Assembly (NCBI GenBank): GCA_023399375.1
Contig: JAEWPX010000162.1
Span: 1-22,304, forward strand
From: Pseudomonadota bacterium
GTDB lineage: Bacteria > Desulfobacterota > Desulfovibrionia > Desulfovibrionales > Desulfovibrionaceae
DNA: 22,304 nucleotides
Direction of reading: 5' to 3'
Position numbers and translations under genes: made by a program. The stretch's first letter is position 1; each line of letters begins with the position of its first letter. Shown here piece after piece: positions 1 through 7,172 of this stretch. The notes beneath the pieces were generated by a model. The model was not told the origin of the DNA. It searched no databases and saw only the letters and a program-made list of their open reading frames with translations.

Positions 1-38
1 CTTCCCGCCTTTTCTTCTCTCTCCCCCCTCCCACACCC

Positions 39-998
39 TTACGACGGGCTGACCAGGATCACGACGCGCCGGTTCTTGGCCTGGTTCTCGGGGATGGAGC
101 GGCCGGCTGCGTCGGTGTTGGGGGCCACGGGCATGGTGTCGGCGAGGCCTTCGACGCGCAGGTGTTCACGCGCCACGCCGTGGTCGATGAGAAAGCGCGC
201 CACGCGGCTGGCGCGGGCCGAGGAGAGTTCCCAGTTGGAGGGGTAGAGCCAGGATTCGATGGGCAGGTTGTCGGTGTGGCCTTCGACGGTCACTTTGTAG
301 GGCGTGCCGGCCAGCGTCGTGGCGATGTCGCGCAGAAGCGGCAGGCCGGCGGGTTTGATGTCGGCGCTGGCGAGGTCGAAGAAGGCCGCGCCGCGCAGGC
401 TCAGTTCCACGCCGTTTTCGCGCGGTACGATTTCGACGGCTCCCGAGGTGATGTCGAGTTTGCCGGCGAGTTCCTTGCGGATGTCGTCCAGGCTTTTGCG
501 CGTAGGGCCGGTGCGTTCGGCGTCGGGATGGCGGTCCGGGCCTTTGCCTTCGGTGGGTGCGGCGGGTTTTTCTCCCGGGATCTGCGGCTTGGTTCCCGAT
601 TCTCCGGGGAGGGGCTGGTCCTTGGGCGTTTCCGGCGTCAGGGGCGGCGTTTCGCTTTTGAGCGTCGTATGGCTGACCTTGGAGCGCACGTTGGACGGCT
701 CCGGGGCTTTTTCCGGTTTGGGTGGGGCCGTCTTGGCGGCGACGGGCGGCGCTTCGGCGGTTTTTTGCCGGGGCGCGGGCCGTTCCGTGAGCATGGCTTT
801 CTGCATGGAGTCGGCCACGCGCTCGTAGCGGTTGAGGTCCACGTGGGACACGGCCACGAGGAGCAGGAAAAAGCACAGAAGCAGCGTCATCATGTCGGCC
901 ATGGAAATGGGCCAGAGATCCTCCTCGTCATGGCGCTGCTTGCGCAGTTCGGAAATGCTGACGAGCGAAGCGCCGGGTTTGCGGCGGGTCGGGACCAT
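39..998 (-). CDS. motB: MotB-like stator protein with OmpA-type peptidoglycan-binding domain
   Basis: A 319-residue protein with MotB layout: a cytoplasmic basic N-terminus, one membrane helix at about residues 37-52, a long Pro/Lys-rich linker (about 75-170), and a C-terminal OmpA domain (about 180-319). The helix is preceded by M-A-D-M-M-T-L; its Asp35 matches the ion-carrying aspartate of MotB (established for the family). The OmpA core shows EGHTDN, SNWELSSARA and NRRVVI. Together with MotA it should form an ion-driven stator anchored to peptidoglycan. The start ATG lies one base after the motA stop (TGA-G-ATG), so translation is probably coupled. The linker is longer and more proline-rich than I expect for a flagellar MotB, so a non-flagellar role is possible. 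The gene ends 38 bases from the window edge; a purine-rich stretch there could be the ribosome-binding site of a further gene outside. Confidence 0.9.
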   Translation of the reverse strand: MVPTRRKPGASLVSISELRKQRHDEEDLWPISMADMMTLLLCFFLLLVAVSHVDLNRYERVADSMQKAMLTERPAPRQKTAEAPPVAAKTAPPKPEKAPEPSNVRSKVSHTTLKSETPPLTPETPKDQPLPGESGTKPQIPGEKPAAPTEGKGPDRHPDAERTGPTRKSLDDIRKELAGKLDITSGAVEIVPRENGVELSLRGAAFFDLASADIKPAGLPLLRDIATTLAGTPYKVTVEGHTDNLPIESWLYPSNWELSSARASRVARFLIDHGVAREHLRVEGLADTMPVAPNTDAAGRSIPENQAKNRRVVILVSPS

Positions 999-999
999 C

Positions 1000-1791
1000 T
1001 CAGGCGTCCCCTTCGGCCTCGCGCCGTTCGATGGAGGCCCAGCGCCGCGTGGGCAGGTAGGCCTTGAGCTTGTCGAGCACGATGGCGGCCGGGGTCTTGT
1101 CCTTGATGAACAGGGTGCCGTCGCGGATGACGCACATGAGCACCACGCGCTCCTCGATGAGCTTTTCCACCTTGATGGCGATGGGCAGGAAAATGAGGTT
1201 GGCGAGGAGGATGCCGTAGAGCGTGGTGGTGAGCGCCACGGCCATGTGCGCGCCGAGGTTGCCGAGACCGGCGCTCATGGACTGCATCATGCCGATGAGT
1301 CCGATCAGTGTGCCGATCAGGCCGTAGGCCGGGGAGAGCCTGGCCATGGTGCGGTAGATGCCGGCCGAGGACATGTCCTGCTGGTAGGTCTGCTCGATGC
1401 GCGTGTCGAGGATTTCCTGGATTTCCTCGCGGGAGTAGCCGTCCACGAGCATCTGGATGGCGTTTTGCAGGAATTCGTTCTCGATGCCGGGCAGGGCGGT
1501 TTCCAGGTGGATCTTGCCACGGGACGAGGCTTGGCGGGCTATGGAGACGATTTCCTCGATGTAGTTGTCCGTAGGCAGCTCCTCGCGCCTGAGCGCCACG
1601 AGGAAGGTGTTGAACACCCGCATGACTTCCTTCATGGGGAAGCAGATGAAGGTCGAGGCCAGGGTGCCGCCGAGCACGATGGCCAGGCCCGGGAGGTTGA
1701 TGAACACTCCGGCGCTGTCCGTGGACAGGAAGGTGGCGAACCCCAGGATGGTGATGCCGAAGACGATGCCGATGACGGTGGCGATGTTCAC
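1000..1791 (-). CDS. motA: MotA/TolQ/ExbB-family stator channel protein (MotA)
   Basis: A 263-residue MotA-type inner-membrane protein. The first two helices lie near residues 3-20 and 30-50, followed by a cytoplasmic region (about 55-140) containing the family-typical charged stretch with ALRREE and S-R-G-K-I-H-L-E. A second helix pair carries LSPAYGLIGTLIGLIG and ALTTTLYGILLANLIFLP, which match the conserved proline-containing MotA segments around the ion path. I chose the GTG start at 1791 because it gives the usual MotA N-terminus (VNIATVIG) and overlaps the upstream stop as GTGA. The open frame runs far upstream, but that part is a shadow of the upstream gene. With MotB it should form the stator complex powered by H+ or Na+; which ion cannot be told here. 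Confidence 0.93.
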   Translation of the reverse strand: MNIATVIGIVFGITILGFATFLSTDSAGVFINLPGLAIVLGGTLASTFICFPMKEVMRVFNTFLVALRREELPTDNYIEEIVSIARQASSRGKIHLETALPGIENEFLQNAIQMLVDGYSREEIQEILDTRIEQTYQQDMSSAGIYRTMARLSPAYGLIGTLIGLIGMMQSMSAGLGNLGAHMAVALTTTLYGILLANLIFLPIAIKVEKLIEERVVLMCVIRDGTLFIKDKTPAAIVLDKLKAYLPTRRWASIERREAEGDA

Positions 1792-2996
1792 GAGGCCAGT
1801 CCCTTGATGGCTTTGATGCGGTCGAGCAGTTCCTTTTCCACGTCGGCGACCTCGTCCTCGTCGGGATCGCCCAGGGCGGCGGCTTCTTCGCGCACCACGG
1901 CCGCGATTTTCTTCGAGAGGTTCTTTAGGATTTTCTCGCGGGCCGCCTCTCCGGCCGCGGCCAGGGCCACGGCCACCTTGTGGAAGCCCAGTGCGGAGAA
2001 GGTTTCCTGGAGCGTGGCATTGTCGACGCTTATGATGTCGTCGATGCGCGCGAGGTCCGCCGCGGCCAGGCGGGGCCGGCGCGCCTGGCGGAAGAATTCC
2101 AGGCCCATGGCTTCGATGTAGGCTTGCGCGCGGGCCTTGTGGAAGAAGAAGAGCTCCTCGGGAATCTCCCGGTAGCCGATCTTCTTGTAGAGGATGTCCG
2201 GCGAGGACTGGGCTTCGTTGGCGAAATCGACCAGATCGAAGAATTCCAGGTCCACGGCGAAGTCGGGATGGTCGCGGTATTCCCGGGCCACGTTCTTGGC
2301 CACGGCCAGGAAGTTGTCGGCGTCGGGCAGGCGCAGCAGACGGTCGCGCACGAATTTCGTGCCGGGCTTCTTGTGGCCGAGCAGCGGGTCCTCGCGGCTG
2401 AAGCTGCCTTTGACGTCGGTGAGCACAACCAAGCGCAACTTCTTGAGCCGGTCGAACACGGCGTCGATCTCGATCTGGCTCAGAAGCAGGATGTCCTTGA
2501 GGGTGCGCGAGAGTTCGGCGTAGCTTATGTCCTGCGCCCCGGAGCGCACGGCTCCCTGCCAGCACAGGGCCGTCACGCGGCACACGGACCAGAAGGCGTT
2601 GCCCGAGGGGCGGTCCGTGATCTGCTCGGACAGCGCGCGCACGCGCTCGACCAAGTAGCCCGTGAGCAGCTGCACCGGCCGGGGGCTTTTGAGCAGCATG
2701 GTGCGCAGCAGGCGCTGGTCGCACACGAGCGCCTCGGTGTATTCGAGGGCTTCGGCGAAGCTCGAGCGGGCAGCGCCGCCCACGGCCCCCATCTCGCCCA
2801 CCATTTCGCCCGGGCCGCGTTCGCCAAGCCCCACACGCTTGTTGTTGACGAGGCGATAGATGGCGACCCGCCCCTTCTTGATGATGTAGGCCACATCGCT
2901 CGGCTGGCCTTCCTTGAACAGGACTGCGCCCTTGTGGAAGGTCCGTACGATGGAGTCGCGGTCGTCTTCGTCCTCGAGGTCGATGTCCTGGCGCAT
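1788..2996 (-). CDS. Cyclic-nucleotide-binding protein with FliG-like C-terminal domain, first gene of the motAB operon
   Basis: A 402-residue soluble protein. Residues about 19-110 form a CRP-type nucleotide-binding barrel (F-H-K-G-A-V-L-F-K-E-G, then GPGEMVGEMG). Residues about 150-195 look like a winged helix (ISYAELSRTL ... FDRLKKLRLVVL). Residues about 210-310 are unassigned. Residues about 315-395 align by eye with the FliG C-terminal torque domain: IDDIISVDNATLQETF, AREKILKNLSKK, VVREEAAALG. By this alignment the charged E. coli residues K264, R281, D288, D289 and R297 become A346, K363, E370, E371 and D379. The start at 2996 has GGGAGG six bases upstream; an upstream in-frame ATG lacks such a site. 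It overlaps motA by four bases, so the products probably act together. I infer a cNMP-responsive partner of this stator. The domain calls rest on recalled family sequences. Confidence 0.85.
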   Translation of the reverse strand: MRQDIDLEDEDDRDSIVRTFHKGAVLFKEGQPSDVAYIIKKGRVAIYRLVNNKRVGLGERGPGEMVGEMGAVGGAARSSFAEALEYTEALVCDQRLLRTMLLKSPRPVQLLTGYLVERVRALSEQITDRPSGNAFWSVCRVTALCWQGAVRSGAQDISYAELSRTLKDILLLSQIEIDAVFDRLKKLRLVVLTDVKGSFSREDPLLGHKKPGTKFVRDRLLRLPDADNFLAVAKNVAREYRDHPDFAVDLEFFDLVDFANEAQSSPDILYKKIGYREIPEELFFFHKARAQAYIEAMGLEFFRQARRPRLAAADLARIDDIISVDNATLQETFSALGFHKVAVALAAAGEAAREKILKNLSKKIAAVVREEAAALGDPDEDEVADVEKELLDRIKAIKGLAS

Positions 2997-3045
2997 GCCC
3001 TGCCTCCCGTTCCGCTCTGGGCGGCCGGATATCCCATCGCGTTTC

Positions 3046-3074
3046 ACCCTACGGACAACACCCGGCAAGTTCAA
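3046..3074 (-). promoter_or_regulatory. Putative sigma70 promoter of the cNMP/FliG-like-motA-motB operon
   Basis: On the minus strand, TTGAAC (3069-3074) and TAGGGT (3046-3051) are separated by exactly 17 bases, about 50 bases upstream of the ATG at 2996. The -35 box is good and the -10 box is weak apart from the leading TA. It faces away from the pyrK promoter in the same divergent gap. Confidence 0.4.
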
Positions 3075-3120
3075 GAACCCCGGCCGGCGAAGCCCGCAAT
3101 TCCCTGGAACTTTCGGGCCT

Positions 3121-3149
3121 TTTACAAGGCGCGGCAAAGAGGCTACAAC
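3121..3149 (+). promoter_or_regulatory. Putative sigma70 promoter of pyrKD
   Basis: TTTACA (3121-3126), 17 bases, then TACAAC (3144-3149), followed by the pyrK start at 3177. Five of six and four of six positions match the consensus. The remainder of the 180-base gap shows no clear operator or attenuator. Confidence 0.5.
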
Positions 3150-3176
3150 GCGGCATCATTTTTTGTGAGGTGACGC

Positions 3177-3974
3177 TTGGGCAAGGAAAGCGCCTGCCGC
3201 GACGTGAAGCTCCTGTCCGTGGCCCCGTGCGGCCCCGAGGGGGCGGCGCACGGCTGCTATCTGCTGGAACTGGAAAATCCCGGCCTGGGACCGGCCGTGG
3301 CCGGCCAGTTCGTCATGGTCCGGCCGGAGCGGTTCGGCCAGAATCCTGTCTGGCCGCGTCCGTTTTCCATCTGCCGGCTGACGTCGGCGACGCTGACGCT
3401 TTTCGTCCAGGCCTGCGGCCGGGGCACGGATATCCTGTGCGGGCTTGCCGCCGGGGACCGGGTCACGGTCTGGGGGCCGCTCGGGCAGGGATTCGCGCTT
3501 GCGCCGCAAACGCCCACGGTCATGCTGGCCGGCGGCGTGGGCATCGCACCGTTCGTGGAATACGCGGCCACGCATCCGGCCCCGTCCAACCTGTCCCTGG
3601 TCTTCGGCCATCGCCAGCCGCTTTCCTGCTATCCTTTCGACGCGTTGGCGGAAATCGTCGGCCGCGCCGAGGCGTTTTGCGAGAAAAGACCCGAGGATTT
3701 GCCGGCGTTCATCGAACTGCTGGACAGGACCGTGGCCGCCGCCGCGGCCGGGCTGATCCTGGCCTGCGGCCCCAGGCCCTTTCTGCTTACGGTGGCGCGG
3801 CTATCGCGCAAGTACAGCGCCCGGGCGCAGGTGTCGCTTGAAAACCGCATGGCCTGCGGCGTGGGCGGGTGCCTGGGCTGCGTGGAGAAAAACACCCTGG
3901 GCGCGTACGTGCAGACGTGCACCGAGGGTCCGGTCTTCTGGGTCGAGGAACTGGCCCTTGCGGAGGACGCATGA
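3177..3974 (+). CDS. pyrK: Dihydroorotate dehydrogenase B electron-transfer subunit (PyrK)
   Basis: A 265-residue ferredoxin-reductase-like flavoprotein that passes electrons from the PyrD FMN through a [2Fe-2S] cluster and FAD to NAD+ in pyrimidine synthesis. RPFSIC (about residue 61) is the FAD-binding RxxS motif, and LAGGVGIAPF (about 118) is the nucleotide-binding glycine loop. The C-terminal cluster ligands are C227, C232, C235 and C248 (C-X4-C-X2-C-X12-C), as in PyrK. The start is a TTG at 3177, supported by GAGG six bases upstream; no ATG gives a full-length N-terminus. It overlaps pyrD as ATGA, so the two subunits are translationally coupled. Confidence 0.95.
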   Translation: MGKESACRDVKLLSVAPCGPEGAAHGCYLLELENPGLGPAVAGQFVMVRPERFGQNPVWPRPFSICRLTSATLTLFVQACGRGTDILCGLAAGDRVTVWGPLGQGFALAPQTPTVMLAGGVGIAPFVEYAATHPAPSNLSLVFGHRQPLSCYPFDALAEIVGRAEAFCEKRPEDLPAFIELLDRTVAAAAAGLILACGPRPFLLTVARLSRKYSARAQVSLENRMACGVGGCLGCVEKNTLGAYVQTCTEGPVFWVEELALAEDA

Positions 3975-4888
3975 GCGCGGATGCAAGCGTGCGCCTGGCC
4001 GGGCTGGCGCTTAGAAATCCGGTTATGACCGCCTCGGGCACGTTCGGCTACGGCCTGGAGTTCGCGCCCTACGGCGATCTGGAAGCGCTTGGCGGCATCG
4101 TGGTCAAGGGCTTGTCGCTCAAACCCCGCCTGGGCAATCCCATGCCGCGCATCGCCGAGACGCCGTGCGGGATGTTAAACGCCATCGGCCTGCAAAACTG
4201 CGGCGTGGAAAAGTTCCTGCGCGACAAGCTGCCGCTGCTGCCCCATGCGACAACGCCGATCGTCGCCAACCTCTACGCCTGCGACGCCGACGAGTTCGCC
4301 GAGCTTGCCGGCGTGTTGTCGGCCGCGCAGGGCGTGGCGGCGCTCGAGGTCAATATTTCCTGTCCCAACGTCAAGGCCGGCGGCATCGCCTTCGGCCAGG
4401 ACCCGGCCATGGCCGGCAGGCTGGCCGAGGCCGTGAAAAAGCGCGCCGGGGACAAGCCCGTCTGGGTCAAGCTCTCGCCCAACGTCACGGACATCGTGGA
4501 GATCGCCCGCGCGGCGGTCCTCGGCGGCGCGGACGCGCTGACCTGCATCAATACGCTCACGGGTATGGCGGTCGATATCCGCACGCGCAGGCCCCGCCTG
4601 GCCAACGTGATCGGCGGGCTGTCCGGCCCGGCGATCAAGCCCGTGGCCTTGCGCTGCGTCTGGCAGGTTTGCCGGGCGGTTTCGGCTCCGGTCATCGCCG
4701 TGGGCGGCATCAGCTGCGCCGAGGACGTGCTGGAATTCATCCTCGTGGGCGCGCACGCGGTGCAGATCGGCACGGCCAACTTCATGCGGCCGGACATGGC
4801 GTTTCGCATCGCCGAACGTCTGCCGGAGTTGATGGAAGAATTGGGGATAGAGAGCCTCGACGCCTACCGGGGAAGCCTTTCCAGCTAG
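3971..4888 (+). CDS. pyrD: Dihydroorotate dehydrogenase, class 1B catalytic subunit (PyrD)
   Basis: A 305-residue TIM-barrel FMN enzyme oxidising dihydroorotate to orotate, the fourth step of UMP synthesis. NISCPNVKAGG contains the catalytic cysteine of class 1 enzymes (C131), which fits the cytosolic class 1B form partnered with PyrK. Other family motifs are TASGTFGYG near the N-terminus, VKGLS, INTLTG, and the phosphate-binding IGGLSGPAIKP and AVGGIS. The ATG at 3971 overlaps the pyrK stop; the longer open frame upstream of it lies inside pyrK and is not used. A strong terminator follows at 4943-4977, so pyrKD form a two-gene unit. Confidence 0.96.
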   Translation: MSADASVRLAGLALRNPVMTASGTFGYGLEFAPYGDLEALGGIVVKGLSLKPRLGNPMPRIAETPCGMLNAIGLQNCGVEKFLRDKLPLLPHATTPIVANLYACDADEFAELAGVLSAAQGVAALEVNISCPNVKAGGIAFGQDPAMAGRLAEAVKKRAGDKPVWVKLSPNVTDIVEIARAAVLGGADALTCINTLTGMAVDIRTRRPRLANVIGGLSGPAIKPVALRCVWQVCRAVSAPVIAVGGISCAEDVLEFILVGAHAVQIGTANFMRPDMAFRIAERLPELMEELGIESLDAYRGSLSS

Positions 4889-4942
4889 CGTAAAATGCTC
4901 GCATTTTCCGTGCCGCAATGTGCGGTTCGGCCTTCTCTCGCG

Positions 4943-4977
4943 CCGGGGCAGGACGGAATCGTCCTGCCCCGGTTTTT
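4943..4977 (+). terminator. Intrinsic terminator of pyrKD
   Basis: A perfect 12-bp stem (4943-4954 with 4961-4972, CCGGGGCAGGAC and its complement), a six-base loop, then TTTTT at 4973-4977. It begins 54 bases after the pyrD stop. Confidence 0.93.
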
Positions 4978-5408
4978 CATTTTTGGGCATCGTTTCGGAG
5001 TTTTCCACAGTTCGGCCCTTTTGAGGTCGCAAATCCGCCTGCGGCACGTCCGGGAGCGGCGTTTTCGCGGGCCATGCACCGGGCGCGTCCGCCCACGCGT
5101 CGCGAGGCCGACCCTTATGTTTCAAGTTCGAAATATTCACCCCGTTTTTGCCTGCGCCGCGTTCGGAAAAGCGACATGCGTGCCCGCTGTGGCAGTGTTC
5201 GTGTGACGGCGGCGTCCTTCCCTGGCAGCGCAGGCATCCCTCCCTGAAAACTGGGCGCGCGGCCGGCCGTTGCACCGGCCTTTCCCGTACGCCGCGGCAG
5301 AGCGTGACCGGGAAAACCGGTTGAAACGAACCTTGATTGACAATTCGGTGATTTGCCCGGCCCGGTTCCCCATGGTACTGGCCCGCCAAACTTTTTTGAG
5401 GGGGCGAT
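4978..5408 (+). other. 431-base intergenic region upstream of amtB
   Basis: I see no convincing gene here: the short open frames lack family resemblance and good ribosome sites. It holds a relatively AT-rich patch at 5115-5150 and an inverted repeat GGCCGG/CCGGCC around 5261-5280. The amtB ribosome site is GAGGGGG at 5398-5404. I looked for a sigma54 (-24/-12) site, as expected for a nitrogen-regulated amtB, and did not find a GG-N10-GC pair in good context. A poor sigma70 candidate (TTTGCC, 18 bases, TACTGG) lies just upstream of the ribosome site. A long leader or small RNA cannot be excluded. Confidence 0.4.
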
Positions 5409-6632
5409 ATGCTGCAAAGCGGCGATACGGCCTTTGTCCTCATCAGCGCGGCGCTGGTGCTGCTCATGATTCCGGGACTGGCCCTTTTCTACGGCGGCAT
5501 GGTGCGCAAGAAAAACGTGCTCGGCACCATCATGCAAAGCTTCATCCTGATTTCCCTGGTCACCTTCGAATGGGTCTACCTCGGCTATTCCCTGTCCTTC
5601 GGCCCGGACATCAAGGGACTGATCGGCTCCCTGAGCTGGGTGGGATTTGCCGGGGTCGGCGCCGCGCCCAACCCGGACTACGCCGCAACCGTGCCCCATC
5701 TGGCCTTCGCCATGTTCCAGTGCATGTTCGCGGCCATCACGCCGGCGCTTATTACCGGAGCCGTGGCCGAACGCCTGCGCTTCGGGCCGTTTCTGGTCTT
5801 TTCCCTGGCCTGGACCATCCTGGTCTACAATCCCGTTTGCCACTGGGTCTGGGGCAACGGCGGCTGGCTCAAGGAAATGGGCGTGCTGGATTTCGCCGGC
5901 GGCATCGTCGTGCACCTGACCTGCGGCGCGGCCGCCTTGGCCGCGGTGCTTGCGACCGGGCCGCGTAAGGACCACGGCCGGCATCAGATCGTGCCGCACA
6001 ACCTGCCCATGACGCTGCTCGGCACGGGCCTTTTGTGGTTCGGCTGGTTCGGCTTCAACGCCGGCAGCGCCCTGGCCGCCGACGGCGTGGCCGTGGGGGC
6101 CTTCGCCGCGACCCATCTCGGCGGCATGGCCGGCATGGCCACTTGGTGCGTCATCGAATGGTGGCACCGCGGCAAGCCGACGACCCTGGGCGCGGCCTCC
6201 GGGGCCGTGGCTGGCCTTGCCACCATCACGCCGGGCGCGGGCTTCGTCTCCCCGGGTTGGGCCGTCGCCATCGGCATGCTGGCCGGGGCCGTGTGCTACG
6301 GCGCGGTGCTGGTCAAGGCCCGTTTGCGCTTCGACGACAGCCTGGACGTGGTGGGCATCCACGGCGTCGGCGGCGTGCTCGGCACGCTCCTGGTCGGCGT
6401 CGCGGCGAGCAAACTGGTCAACCCGGCCGGGGCCGACGGCCTGGCTAGCGGCAATCCCCATCAACTCGGCGTCCAGGTGCTGGCCGTGGTCGCGGTCGGC
6501 GTTTTCGCCTTTGTCGTGAGCTGGCTGCTGCTCGTGGCCGTGCGCGCTTTCATGGGACTGCGGCTTGCGCCCCAGGCCGAAACCATTGGCCTCGACCTCT
6601 CGGAACACACCGAAGCCGCCTACGGCGAATAG
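5409..6632 (+). CDS. amtB: Ammonium transporter (AmtB)
   Basis: A 407-residue Amt/Rh channel protein of the inner membrane with about eleven helices. Diagnostic residues are visible: D161 and H169 in the signature DFAGGIVVH, the second pore histidine H318 in VVGIHGVGG, the Trp of HWVWGNGG, and the Phe gate and serine in FGFNAGS (216-220). It conducts ammonium and is normally blocked by unmodified P-II protein at low nitrogen demand. The protein starts directly in the first helix without an obvious cleaved signal peptide. GAGGGGG precedes the ATG by four bases. glnK follows 51 bases downstream, the classic amtB-P-II pairing. Confidence 0.97.
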   Translation: MLQSGDTAFVLISAALVLLMIPGLALFYGGMVRKKNVLGTIMQSFILISLVTFEWVYLGYSLSFGPDIKGLIGSLSWVGFAGVGAAPNPDYAATVPHLAFAMFQCMFAAITPALITGAVAERLRFGPFLVFSLAWTILVYNPVCHWVWGNGGWLKEMGVLDFAGGIVVHLTCGAAALAAVLATGPRKDHGRHQIVPHNLPMTLLGTGLLWFGWFGFNAGSALAADGVAVGAFAATHLGGMAGMATWCVIEWWHRGKPTTLGAASGAVAGLATITPGAGFVSPGWAVAIGMLAGAVCYGAVLVKARLRFDDSLDVVGIHGVGGVLGTLLVGVAASKLVNPAGADGLASGNPHQLGVQVLAVVAVGVFAFVVSWLLLVAVRAFMGLRLAPQAETIGLDLSEHTEAAYGE

Positions 6633-6653
6633 CGGACAACCTTACGACCGACC

Positions 6654-6668
6654 TGGGCCGCGGGCCCA
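6654..6668 (+). repeat. Short perfect hairpin between amtB and glnK
   Basis: TGGGCC, GCG, GGCCCA: a 6-bp stem with a 3-base loop. It ends six bases before the GGGAG ribosome site of glnK and has no following T run. It may affect mRNA processing or glnK translation, or be chance in GC-rich DNA. Confidence 0.3.
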
Positions 6669-6683
6669 AGTCCCGGGAGCGCC

Positions 6684-7022
6684 ATGAAACGCATCGAAGC
6701 CGTTATTCGGCCGTTCAAGCTCGACGAGGTCAAGGAAAAGCTCGCCTCCGTCGGCATCAAGGGCATGACCGTGGAGGAGGTGCGGGGCTTCGGCCGCCAG
6801 CGCGGCCATAAGGAAATCTACCGTGGCGCGGAGTACAAAGTGGATTTCGTGCCCAAGGTCAAGATCGAACTGATCGTGGAGGACGCGGTGGCGCCGATGC
6901 TCATCGCGGCCATCCGCGAGGCCGCGCATACGGGAGAGGTGGGCGACGGCAAGATCTTCATCCTGGACATGGGCGACGCCGTGCGCATCCGCACAGGAGA
7001 AACCGGCGGCGACGCGATTTAG
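6684..7022 (+). CDS. glnK: P-II family nitrogen regulatory protein (GlnK/GlnB)
   Basis: A 112-residue P-II signal protein, the normal family length. The N-terminus MKRIEAVIRPFKLDEV and the T-loop EIYRGAEY (46 and 51 tyrosines) are typical; Tyr51 is the uridylylation site in proteobacterial P-II proteins. The B-loop and C-loop segments HTGEVGDGKIF and VRIRTGE bind ATP/ADP. By position next to amtB it is best called glnK. It should form a trimer that senses 2-oxoglutarate and ATP/ADP and docks on AmtB. The ATG at 6684 has GGGAG four bases upstream. A terminator follows at 7135-7160. Confidence 0.96.
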   Translation: MKRIEAVIRPFKLDEVKEKLASVGIKGMTVEEVRGFGRQRGHKEIYRGAEYKVDFVPKVKIELIVEDAVAPMLIAAIREAAHTGEVGDGKIFILDMGDAVRIRTGETGGDAI

Positions 7023-7035
7023 TGAGAGAGGGGAA

Positions 7036-7089
7036 GGGAGGAACTCCTTTGGCGGCCGGAAGGGGGGATGCCCCCTTTCCGGTCCTCCC
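7036..7089 (-). repeat. Dispersed hairpin repeat, copy A
   Basis: Read on the minus strand it has the order GGGAGG, ACC, a 12-bp stem with one mismatch (CCGGAAAGGGGG against CCCCCCTTCCGG, CAT loop), then GGCCGCC. It lies between the convergent glnK and permease genes. The same layout recurs at 10744-10790 and 22028-22068 with different stem sequences. It has no T run on either side and is not a standard terminator. Confidence 0.65.
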
Positions 7090-7134
7090 TGTTAACGAGA
7101 ACTGGCCGCCCCGGACGGGGAGGACGACGCCGTC

Positions 7135-7160
7135 ACGTTACCGCTGCGCGGTGACGTTTT
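7135..7160 (+). terminator. Probable intrinsic terminator of amtB-glnK
   Basis: ACGTTACCGC (7135-7144), TGC loop, GCGGTGACGT (7148-7157): ten pairs with one G-U, followed by TTT. It lies 112 bases after the glnK stop and 13 bases before the end of the convergent permease gene. There is no matching T run for the opposite strand. Confidence 0.65.
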
Positions 7161-7172
7161 GGTGGCGGGAGA

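Noticed and set aside
39..2996. A Zorya-type defence system, which also uses MotAB-like proteins
   Set aside because: No ZorC, ZorD or ZorE helicase or nuclease genes are present on the visible side, and the partner gene is a cNMP/FliG-like protein; the side beyond position 1 cannot be seen.
832..3173. Long plus-strand frames (832-2121 and 1980-3173) opposite the motAB operon
   Set aside because: Antisense composition, no recognisable domains, and they cross three well-supported genes.
4895..5206. Short frame directly after pyrD
   Set aside because: It runs through the pyrKD terminator, lacks a ribosome site and resembles no protein.
5340..5400. A sigma54 promoter for amtB
   Set aside because: No GG and GC pair at the required 10-base separation in TGGC/TGC context was found on reading the region.
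5115..6608. A 497-codon frame opposite amtB
   Set aside because: It is rich in His, Gly, Asp and Gln as expected for the antisense of a Val/Leu/Ala-rich membrane protein, has no family match, and amtB is certain.
7036..7089. Repeat copy A as the glnK terminator
   Set aside because: There is no T run after the stem on either strand; the hairpin at 7135-7160 with following T residues is a better terminator, and the layout matches repeats elsewhere.
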